The translations under genes were made by a program, and so were the position numbers. 8,829 nt of DNA from Desulfobacteraceae bacterium (lineage in GTDB: Bacteria > Desulfobacterota > Desulfobacteria > Desulfobacterales > UBA5616), in assembly GCA_030620375.1 (NCBI GenBank), contig JAUXEW010000103.1:1-8829 (forward strand). The letters are read 5' to 3'. How positions within the stretch are numbered: the first letter of the stretch is position 1; each line of letters begins with the position of its first letter. Under the pieces are notes generated by a model. The model worked only from the letters and a program-made list of their open reading frames with translations, was not told the DNA's origin and did no database searches. Of the stretch, positions 1-5,691 are shown one piece after another.

Positions 1-12
1 GTGCTATTTTGA
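1..12 (+). CDS. Possible last codons of an upstream outer-membrane protein gene (bamA?)
   Basis: Read in frame 1, the first twelve bases give Val-Leu-Phe followed by TGA. A C-terminal phenylalanine is the usual final residue of beta-barrel outer-membrane proteins recognised by the BAM complex, and bamA commonly lies directly upstream of skp-lpxD in proteobacteria. Only three codons are visible, so the assignment rests on gene-order knowledge and the terminal Phe. Frame 2 is also open to a TAA near base 80, but it reads as a basic stretch without family resemblance. Confidence 0.3.
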   Translation: MLF

Positions 13-112
13 GGATTTCAAAAGAGCGAAAACGAAGCTCCGGGCCAAAAGATGCCGTTTCTGGATGGACACTAACTAATCATAATTCCATTTATTCTAA
101 AAAGGAGTTTAT
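13..112 (+). other. Short intergenic leader before skp
   Basis: About 100 bases separate the possible bamA stop from skp. I see no hairpin followed by a T-run and no well-spaced -35/-10 pair. A TGGACA at 66-71 lacks a -10 box at the right distance. The only clear signal is a strong Shine-Dalgarno AAGGAG at 102-107, five bases before the skp ATG. This suggests that skp is co-transcribed from further upstream. Confidence 0.5.
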
Positions 113-673
113 ATGCAGGCATTAAAGACAGCTTTGGCTTTGACAATTGCTTTCTGCGTTTTCGGATCTTCTGTTTATGCGGCTGATGTGGCTAAAATCG
201 GTGTAATTGATTTGCAGCGGATACTGGCAGCATCCAGTTACGGGAAATCCGCTCAGGAAGAGGTCAATAAAAAAGGCGATGAACTGATGGGTGGTCTGAA
301 GGCCAAAGAAAAAGAATTGGGTGAGCTGAGAAATAAAATTGAACGTGAGGCCTTAGTTATGAGCCCGGAAAAGCGGGAAGAAAAAGAAAGAGAATTCAGG
401 ATAAAAGTAAATGATTTAAAGGTTTTAGAGAAAAAATATAAAAAGGAATTAGGAGAATTAAATTTAAGGCTGGTCAGCCGCATTCAGAATGATATTTTTA
501 TCCTGGTTGAAGAACTAGGGAAGAAAGAGGGTTATCTTCTGGTTATCGAAAAACGAGAGGCCGGCGTGGTATATGCGCCGAATACAATCGATATTTCTGA
601 TAGAGTTGTCCAATTATATAATGAAAAGTACACCCGAGATATGAGTAAGAGTGGTGTAGATTCGAGCCCTTAA
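113..673 (+). CDS. skp: Skp/OmpH-family periplasmic chaperone
   Basis: Periplasmic holdase that would carry unfolded outer-membrane proteins from the Sec translocon to the BAM complex. The 186-residue product begins with a typical signal peptide: a Lys at residue 5, a hydrophobic core at about 6-18, and a Val-Tyr-Ala cleavage motif ending at residue 23. The mature N-terminus contains the OmpH-type segment KIGVIDLQRIL (about 28-38). Roughly residues 45-115 are a charged, Lys/Glu-rich coiled coil matching the tentacle arms of Skp. The C-terminal part (YLLVIEKREAGVVYAP, about 141-156) returns to the beta body of the family. It is slightly longer than E. coli Skp (161 aa), with a polar tail. The ATG has AAGGAG five bases upstream. 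lpxD follows after five bases, so the two are surely co-transcribed. Family assignment is firm; client range is inferred. Confidence 0.92.
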   Translation: MQALKTALALTIAFCVFGSSVYAADVAKIGVIDLQRILAASSYGKSAQEEVNKKGDELMGGLKAKEKELGELRNKIEREALVMSPEKREEKEREFRIKVNDLKVLEKKYKKELGELNLRLVSRIQNDIFILVEELGKKEGYLLVIEKREAGVVYAPNTIDISDRVVQLYNEKYTRDMSKSGVDSSP

Positions 674-678
674 AGAAT

Positions 679-1716
679 ATGGAGCTATTACTTTCTACAA
701 TAGCGGAAATAGTCGGCGGCCGGGTCATTGGAGATGAGGGTAAGGTTATTCATGGTGCTGCCGCCTTTGAGGCCGCCGGAGATGATGAGATTACGTATGC
801 CGGAAATGCAAAATTTTTAAAGCTGATAGATGCGACCGGCGCAGGCGCGGTATTGGTGCCGAAAGAATTCAAGCACGCCCCAAAAAATCTGGTGCTGGTG
901 GAGAGCCCCCGGATCGCCTTTAATAAGGTATCGGAAGTTTTCTACCCCCGTTCAAAGCCGAAGATCGGGATCAGTTCAACGGCCCATGTCGGTGATAACG
1001 TCATATATGGCAAAGACGTATCTATCGGCCCCTTTGTTGTTTTAGGAGATGACGTAAGGATCGGCGACCGTGTGATGCTCCACCCCCATGTTGTGATCGG
1101 TAATCAGGTTGTGATGGGGGATGATGTGGAGATCTTTCCGAATGTAACGGTCCTTGCGTTATGTAAAATAGGAAGTCGCGTAACGATTCATGCCGGTTCG
1201 GTGATCGGTAGCGACGGATTCGGTTTTGAACCTGACGGTGAAAAATACCTTAAGATCAATCATACCGGTATTGTTCAAATAGATAATGACGTTGAGATTG
1301 GGGCAGGTAACACCATCGACCGGGGGACTGTTGGAAAAACATGGATAAAAGACGGCGTTAAAACCGATAACCTGGTCCATATTGCCCATAATGTTATCGT
1401 AGGCGAAAATACTTTGATAGTGGCACAGGTTGGCATTTCGGGAAGCGTTACCATTGGCAAACATGTCGTTCTGGCGGGTCAGGCAGGTGTTGCGGGCCAT
1501 CTAACCATTGAAGATAATGCAACTGTCGGTCCAAAATCCGGTATTGTTAAGTCCGTTCCCAAAGGACATATTTTATCCGGGATTCCAGCCATGCCGCACA
1601 AATTATGGCTCAGAGTCCACCGGGTGTTGCCGATGCTTCCGGACCTGAAGAAGAAAATTTTTCAAATTGAAAAAAAGGTAAATGAAATTGAAAGGCGACA
1701 GGACAAAAGAGGGTGA
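679..1716 (+). CDS. lpxD: UDP-3-O-acylglucosamine N-acyltransferase LpxD
   Basis: Third step of lipid A synthesis: transfers a 3-hydroxyacyl chain from ACP to the 2-amino group of UDP-3-O-acyl-glucosamine, in the cytoplasm. The 345-residue length matches the family. Residues 1-100 form the N-terminal uridine-binding domain. About 100-290 is a left-handed beta-helix built of hexapeptide repeats (VGDNVI, IGPFVV, IGDRVM and so on). Diagnostic segments are IHAGSVIGSDGFGF (170-183), NTIDRGT (211-217) and HIAHNV (234-239). His237 aligns with the catalytic His239 of E. coli LpxD and His274 with its His276. The C-terminus (about 320-345) is a charged helix, as in trimeric LpxD. The ATG lies five bases after the skp stop, with only a weak ribosome-binding site, suggesting coupling to skp translation. 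The tandem position with lpxA two genes on supports LpxD over other hexapeptide transferases. Confidence 0.96.
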   Translation: MELLLSTIAEIVGGRVIGDEGKVIHGAAAFEAAGDDEITYAGNAKFLKLIDATGAGAVLVPKEFKHAPKNLVLVESPRIAFNKVSEVFYPRSKPKIGISSTAHVGDNVIYGKDVSIGPFVVLGDDVRIGDRVMLHPHVVIGNQVVMGDDVEIFPNVTVLALCKIGSRVTIHAGSVIGSDGFGFEPDGEKYLKINHTGIVQIDNDVEIGAGNTIDRGTVGKTWIKDGVKTDNLVHIAHNVIVGENTLIVAQVGISGSVTIGKHVVLAGQAGVAGHLTIEDNATVGPKSGIVKSVPKGHILSGIPAMPHKLWLRVHRVLPMLPDLKKKIFQIEKKVNEIERRQDKRG

Positions 1717-1743
1717 ACTGCCGTAAAAAGCTCAAGGACAGAC

Positions 1744-1788
1744 ATGAAAACAGGGATAACCGGAGTGGGTTGTGGAGACAATATATGA
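1744..1788 (+). other. 14-codon ORF overlapping the fabZ start (leader-peptide candidate)
   Basis: In the lpxD-fabZ gap, an ATG at 1744 is preceded by AAGGA (1734-1738) at good spacing. It opens a 14-codon frame reading MKTGITGVGCGDNI that ends with TGA at 1786-1788. It runs out of frame across the fabZ GTG start at 1772. It could couple or modulate fabZ translation, or be chance. No homology is recognised. Confidence 0.2.
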
Positions 1789-2221
1789 TATTCGAAAGAT
1801 AATGAGATTCTTACCTCACCGCTATCCGTTTATCCTGGTTGACCGGATACTTGATCTCGTTCCGGGTGAAAGCGTGGTTGCATTGAAAAATGTTACTATA
1901 AATGAACCATTTTTCCAGGGACATTTTCCTGAAATGCCGGTTATGCCGGGTGTCCTGATTGTAGAAGCCATGGGGCAGGCCGGGGCGGTTCTTGCCTATG
2001 CCTCTAATCTCCGAGAGGAGCCGGATTCTTACCATATGTATTTGGCTGGAATGAATAACGTTAGGTTCAGATCACCGGTTGTGCCCGGGGACCAGCTGGT
2101 GATGGAATTGAAACTGCTTAGAAAGAGATCGAAGATGATAAAGATAGCCGGTACAGCGACAGTAGGGGAAAAACTGGTGGCTGAGGCTGAATTGATGGCT
2201 ACTATAGTAGGGGTAAAATGA
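1772..2221 (+). CDS. fabZ: 3-hydroxyacyl-ACP dehydratase FabZ
   Basis: Dehydrates 3-hydroxyacyl-ACP to trans-2-enoyl-ACP in fatty-acid elongation. It thus competes with LpxA and LpxD for 3-hydroxyacyl-ACP, which explains why it is embedded in lipid A operons. The 149-residue hot-dog-fold protein shows LPHRYPFILVDRI (14-26), the GHFPEMPVMPG active-site loop with catalytic His51, and VEAMGQAGA with catalytic Glu65; the 14-residue spacing is standard. The start is taken as GTG at 1772 with GGAG at 1762-1765 six bases upstream. A stop at 1757-1759 closes the frame above it. The next in-frame ATG (1802) would delete conserved N-terminal residues just before LPHR. The end overlaps lpxA by four bases (ATGA). 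FabA is excluded by the length and the FabZ-type active site. Confidence 0.95.
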   Translation: METIYDIRKIMRFLPHRYPFILVDRILDLVPGESVVALKNVTINEPFFQGHFPEMPVMPGVLIVEAMGQAGAVLAYASNLREEPDSYHMYLAGMNNVRFRSPVVPGDQLVMELKLLRKRSKMIKIAGTATVGEKLVAEAELMATIVGVK

Positions 2222-2991
2222 TGATTCATCCGACGGCAATTATTGACAAAAAGGCTGAAATTGATCGTAACGTTCGGGTTGGTCCGTACTCGATTATACG
2301 GCAAGATGTGGTGATCGGCTCGGGTACTGTCATCGGACCGCATGTGGTGATTGAGCCTTATGTGACCATCGGATCTGATTGCCGGATATTTCAGTTTGCT
2401 TCCATCGGGGCAATTCCTCAAGATTTAAAATTTAAAGGGGAAAAAACATTCGTAAACATCGATAATGGTACGGTTGTCCGCGAGTTTGTTACGATTAACA
2501 GGGGAACGGAATCCGGTGGGGGGACAACACAGGTCGGCGCAAAGAGTTTATTGATGGCCTATGCTCACGTTGCCCATGATTGCCGAATCGGCAAAATGGG
2601 GATTCTGGCGAACTGCGCGACCTTGGCCGGTCATGTAACGTTAGGAGACTTTGTTACGCTAGGGGGACTTGCTGCGGTTCACCAGTTTGTGAGAATCGGA
2701 GATTATGCCTATATCGGCGGGGCATCAGCTGTTGTAAAAGATATTCCGCCTTATGTCATTGCCGCGGGCGACCGGGTGAAATTACACGGTTTAAATAAGG
2801 TGGGGTTGAAACGCCATGGATTTTCGGATGAAACCGTGTCTTCGATAAAAAAAGCATATCGGATTTTGTTTAGGATTGGGCTGACCCTAAACGAAGCAAT
2901 TGAGCGGGTAAAGGCAGAAGTCGAGCAGACTCCTGAAGTTTCCGGCCTAATCGAGTTCATCAAATCGTCTGAGCGCGGCATTACCCGATAG
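2218..2991 (+). CDS. lpxA: UDP-N-acetylglucosamine O-acyltransferase LpxA
   Basis: First step of lipid A synthesis: moves a 3-hydroxyacyl chain from ACP to the 3-OH of UDP-GlcNAc. The 257 residues match the family (E. coli 262). Residues 2-185 are hexapeptide repeats forming a left-handed beta-helix; 190-257 is the helical C-terminal domain ending in SSERGITR. IPQDLKF (66-72) carries the conserved Gln and Lys. AHVAHDC (116-122) gives His117 and catalytic His120, equivalent to E. coli His122 and His125. His139 (AGHV) and His155 (AVHQF) match E. coli His144 and His160. Gly168 sits where E. coli has the acyl-chain ruler Gly173. Asn94 (INRGT) replaces E. coli His99. The start overlaps the fabZ stop (ATGA); a second ATG at 2221 has better spacing to AGGGG (2209-2213) and could be used instead. 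Translation is almost certainly coupled to fabZ. Confidence 0.96.
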   Translation: MMIHPTAIIDKKAEIDRNVRVGPYSIIRQDVVIGSGTVIGPHVVIEPYVTIGSDCRIFQFASIGAIPQDLKFKGEKTFVNIDNGTVVREFVTINRGTESGGGTTQVGAKSLLMAYAHVAHDCRIGKMGILANCATLAGHVTLGDFVTLGGLAAVHQFVRIGDYAYIGGASAVVKDIPPYVIAAGDRVKLHGLNKVGLKRHGFSDETVSSIKKAYRILFRIGLTLNEAIERVKAEVEQTPEVSGLIEFIKSSERGITR

Positions 2992-3041
2992 TCTTCGTCC
3001 CTTCAACCTAAATACTTCAATACGAATAATCATTTAAACAT

Positions 3042-3848
3042 ATGCGAATCGGACTTATTGCGGGGAGCGGACAGTTCCCCATAATTTTTTTAAAGGCGGC
3101 CAAAGCCGAAGGATATTCGGTTTATGTCATTGGATTGTTTGACGAAACGGATCCGCTAATCGACCGGTACGCTGAGTCCGTCGAATGGGTAACTATTGGC
3201 CAGGTCGAACGGATGATAAAATTTCTGAAGAAGAACCACATTAAGGCGGCTGTTTTGCTGGGTGCTGTTGATAAGACGAAAATGTTTGCGGATATCAAAC
3301 CGGATATGACAGCGATTTCAATGGTCGCCGGTATGACACATACACATGATGATGCGCTCTTAAGGGCCTTTGCGGATGCCTTAAAAGCGGAAGGAATTAT
3401 GATTCAGTCGTCTACCTTTCTGTTGCCCGAGCTTTTGGCGCCGACCGGATGCTGGACAAAACGTAAACCGACGCCGTCTGAAACAGCCGATATTGAGTGG
3501 GGATATTCCATTGCCAAACAGATCGGTCGTCTAGACATCGGTCAAAGTGTCGTAGTTGGCGGCGGATCAATTTTAGCGGTGGAAGCCATTGACGGAACGG
3601 ATGCAACGATTATAAGAGGCGGGATGCTGGCAAAAGGCGGGGCAGTGGTCGTAAAAACCAGTAAACCGGAGCAGGATATGAGGTTTGATGTCCCGGCTGT
3701 CGGCATTGAGACCGTGGAGGTCATGAAGCGCGCGGGGATTACGGCACTTGCCGTAGAAGCCGGGAAGACAGTTGTTTTTGATAGAGAAGAGATGGTTGCC
3801 CGTGCCGAACAATACGACATTGCCATCGTCGCCTTAGTGAGCCCTTAG
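3042..3848 (+). CDS. lpxI: UDP-2,3-diacylglucosamine pyrophosphatase LpxI (DUF1009)
   Basis: Hydrolyses UDP-2,3-diacylglucosamine to 2,3-diacylglucosamine-1-phosphate (lipid X) and UMP, step four of lipid A synthesis. LpxI is the analogue that replaces LpxH in alphaproteobacteria and Desulfobacterota; it attacks the other phosphorus atom and is unrelated in fold. The 268-residue protein opens with MRIGLIAGSGQFP, the family's N-terminal signature. It shows LLGAVDKTKMF (72-82), a THDDALLRAFADAL segment (101-114), the QSSTFLLPELLA motif (122-133), the GGSILAVEAIDGTDATIIRGG core (174-194) and RFDVPAVG (214-221). Asp216 is the likely counterpart of the essential Asp225 of Caulobacter LpxI. The location between lpxA and lpxB confirms the role. 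A 50-base gap precedes the ATG and I see no good Shine-Dalgarno in it. Confidence 0.95.
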   Translation: MRIGLIAGSGQFPIIFLKAAKAEGYSVYVIGLFDETDPLIDRYAESVEWVTIGQVERMIKFLKKNHIKAAVLLGAVDKTKMFADIKPDMTAISMVAGMTHTHDDALLRAFADALKAEGIMIQSSTFLLPELLAPTGCWTKRKPTPSETADIEWGYSIAKQIGRLDIGQSVVVGGGSILAVEAIDGTDATIIRGGMLAKGGAVVVKTSKPEQDMRFDVPAVGIETVEVMKRAGITALAVEAGKTVVFDREEMVARAEQYDIAIVALVSP

Positions 3849-3861
3849 ATCGAGAAACGGT

Positions 3862-5010
3862 GTGAAGAAGATAAACAGTTTGTTACATCATAAGTCGGTG
3901 ATGATTATTGCCGGTGAAGCTTCGGGAGATCTTCACGGGTCGAATCTGGTTAAAGCCATTCGCCGGCGCGACAATGAGATCTTCTTTTGTGGTATCGGAG
4001 GAGCGGCACTTGAAAGAGAAGGGGTAGATCTGTTTTTTAATATCAGGGCGCTTTCGGTTATGGGGATTACCGAAGTGTTATCAAAACTACCGGCCGTTTA
4101 CCGGGCATTGAAAGAAGCTAAAAGGCGTTTAAAAACACTTCATCCGGATTTACTGATTCTAATCGACTTTCCTGAATTTAATTTAAAGGTGGCGAAAGCG
4201 GCTAAAAAAGTCGGTGTTCCGGTACTGTATTATATCAGCCCAAAAGTTTGGGCCTGGCGATCCGGTCGCGTGAAAAAAATAAAAACCCTTGTGAATCATA
4301 TGGCTATCATCTTGCCGTTTGAACAGGATTTTTATCAAAACCATGATATCCCGGTTACCTATGTGGGACATCCGCTGCTGGATACCGTGCTTGCGGATTT
4401 CCCCCCCCGTGCCAAAGATGATACCTTCGAGTCGTCAGTTATCGGTCTACTCCCGGGATCACGCGAGAAAGAGATCATTAGAATCCTTCCGGTGATGATC
4501 GATAGTGCTAAGATCCTGTCAACTGAAAATGGAAATTTAAAATTCCTTATTTCCGTCGCCGCTTCGATAGATCGACACCTTATCGAAAAGATCGTAAACC
4601 GGTACAAAGAGAGCGTGAACTTTGATATGGTCACAGGAGGGGTGCATGAAATTTTTAAAGAAGCCGACTTTGTGGTAGCAGCGTCCGGTACCGTGGTGCT
4701 GGAGGCCGCAATTGCCGGCGTTCCCATGGTCGTTCTATATAAAATGTCCGCTGTTAGTCACTGGTTTGCCAAGGCAATGGTCCGGCTAAAGCACTTTAGT
4801 CTGGTCAACCTTATCGCGGGTAAGGAAGTTGTTCCGGAACTGCTTCAAAATGAAGTAAATCCGGAAAACATAGCCCATACGGTTTCAACTATGTTAAACG
4901 ATACTGACGGTCTGAACCGTGTAAAAAATGAGCTTTATGAGATTAAACGGTTGTTGGGTGGGGCGGGTGCATCCGACCGTGTAGCGGAAATTGCAATGAG
5001 AATGATGTGA
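3862..5010 (+). CDS. lpxB: Lipid-A-disaccharide synthase LpxB
   Basis: GT19 glycosyltransferase that joins lipid X and UDP-2,3-diacylglucosamine into the beta-1,6-linked tetraacyl disaccharide 1-phosphate, at the cytoplasmic face of the inner membrane. It has 382 residues, as in E. coli. Visible motifs are IIAGEASGDLHG (15-26), the ILIDFPEFN segment with Asp102 (probable equivalent of E. coli Asp98), YYISPKVWAWRSGRVKKI (123-140), LLPGSREKEI (196-205, Arg201), AASGTVVLEAAIAGVPMVVLY (273-293, donor nucleotide site) and SLVNLIAGKEVVPELLQ (313-329). The start is GTG at 3862, 13 bases after the lpxI stop, with a weak ribosome-binding site. A later in-frame ATG would cut just before the GEASGD motif and is less likely. 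The gene contains a C8 tract at 4401-4408, coding Phe180-Pro-Pro-Arg183. The stop overlaps the next gene (TGATG). Confidence 0.96.
   Translation: MKKINSLLHHKSVMIIAGEASGDLHGSNLVKAIRRRDNEIFFCGIGGAALEREGVDLFFNIRALSVMGITEVLSKLPAVYRALKEAKRRLKTLHPDLLILIDFPEFNLKVAKAAKKVGVPVLYYISPKVWAWRSGRVKKIKTLVNHMAIILPFEQDFYQNHDIPVTYVGHPLLDTVLADFPPRAKDDTFESSVIGLLPGSREKEIIRILPVMIDSAKILSTENGNLKFLISVAASIDRHLIEKIVNRYKESVNFDMVTGGVHEIFKEADFVVAASGTVVLEAAIAGVPMVVLYKMSAVSHWFAKAMVRLKHFSLVNLIAGKEVVPELLQNEVNPENIAHTVSTMLNDTDGLNRVKNELYEIKRLLGGAGASDRVAEIAMRMM
4401..4408 (+). repeat. C8 homopolymer inside lpxB
   Basis: Eight consecutive C residues span the end of codon 180 to the first base of codon 183 of lpxB. Adding one C brings a TGA about five codons after the tract. 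Losing one C brings a TGA roughly 29 codons on. It is a possible slippage site, in a non-catalytic variable stretch just before the LPGSR motif. Confidence 0.6.
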
Positions 5011-5687
5011 TGAAAAGGCTTAATAACCGAATTGATGAGCTGAAGTGGAACCTGATCGGTATCTTCGGAAAGCTTTTTATCGATCTGTTGTTCTTAACTA
5101 CTAGAATCGAAACCGTGGGATTGTCCGGAGTGGCGCACATTATTCAATCAAGAAAATATGTATTGGCTTTTTGGCATTCGCGCCTTTTACTGATCAGTTA
5201 TATCTTCAAAGGATTGAATGTACTGGTTATGGTCAGTCAGTCCAAAGACGGTGAGATTATTGCCCGGATCCTGCGCCGGCAAGGCCAGGATACTGTGCGG
5301 GGGTCTTCTACCAGGGGGGGGCTTCGCGTATTGGCCGGAATGATTAAAAACTTGAAAGAGACCGGCAGACCCGGCGCCACCACACCGGACGGACCCCAGG
5401 GGCCCCGGTTTAAAGTAAAGTCAGGCACAATTGCTATAGCTAAAAAGACGGGGTACCCGATTGTTCCGGTAAGTTACAGTGCGAGCAGAATCAAGGTTTT
5501 TTCCAGTTGGGATCGTTTTGTTCTACCGATCCCCTTTTCAAAATGCAGGGCCATCTATGGGGAACCGATTTATGTTCCTAAAGATGTCGATGCTGATGAG
5601 GAAAAAAGGTGTCTTTTAAAACTTGAGACAGAGCTCTGTCGAATTACCCAAATGGCAGATCATCATTTTGGCCACGATATTAGATAA
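5010..5687 (+). CDS. LpxJ-like DUF374 lipid A late acyltransferase
   Basis: Lysophospholipid-acyltransferase-like protein of the DUF374 family, about 225 residues. The family includes LpxJ of Helicobacter and Campylobacter, which adds a secondary acyl chain to lipid A in place of LpxL/LpxM and can act before Kdo addition. Motifs (numbered from the ATG): an N-terminal hydrophobic region (about 15-30), LAFWHSRLLL with His56 (probable catalytic His), VSQSKDGEIIARIL (75-88, Asp80), VRGSSTRGG (96-104), TTPDGPQGPRFKVK (124-137) and GYPIVPVSYSAS (148-159). ATG at 5010 overlaps the lpxB stop as TGATG; a GTG at 5007 would add one Met. Its position between lpxB and msbA, where the lipid A disaccharide must be finished before flipping, supports the role. 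A G8 tract lies at 5314-5321 within the RGG motif. The acyl donor and position acylated cannot be read from sequence. Confidence 0.88.
   Translation: MKRLNNRIDELKWNLIGIFGKLFIDLLFLTTRIETVGLSGVAHIIQSRKYVLAFWHSRLLLISYIFKGLNVLVMVSQSKDGEIIARILRRQGQDTVRGSSTRGGLRVLAGMIKNLKETGRPGATTPDGPQGPRFKVKSGTIAIAKKTGYPIVPVSYSASRIKVFSSWDRFVLPIPFSKCRAIYGEPIYVPKDVDADEEKRCLLKLETELCRITQMADHHFGHDIR
5314..5321 (+). repeat. G8 homopolymer inside the DUF374 acyltransferase gene
   Basis: Eight consecutive G residues encode the Arg-Gly-Gly end of the conserved RGSSTRGG motif (AGG GGG GGG). One extra G leads to TAA about nine codons after the tract. One missing G leads to TGA about seven codons after. Length change would act as an on/off switch for the acyltransferase. 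Confidence 0.6.
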
Positions 5688-5691
5688 CATT

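Noticed and set aside
66..98. Possible sigma-70 promoter before skp
   Set aside because: A TGGACA-like -35 is present, but no -10 element falls at 16-18 bases spacing; the matches are too weak to call.
1159..1500. Minus-strand ORF of 113 codons inside lpxD
   Set aside because: It lies entirely opposite a clear LpxD coding region, with low-complexity, family-free translation.
2580..2798. Overlapping + strand 72-codon frame within lpxA
   Set aside because: Out-of-frame shadow of the hexapeptide repeats of LpxA, Cys/Arg-rich without family resemblance.
4359..4727. Minus-strand ORF of 122 codons inside lpxB
   Set aside because: Shadow frame of LpxB, rich in Ser/Thr as expected for antisense of conserved codons; no start signal or domain.
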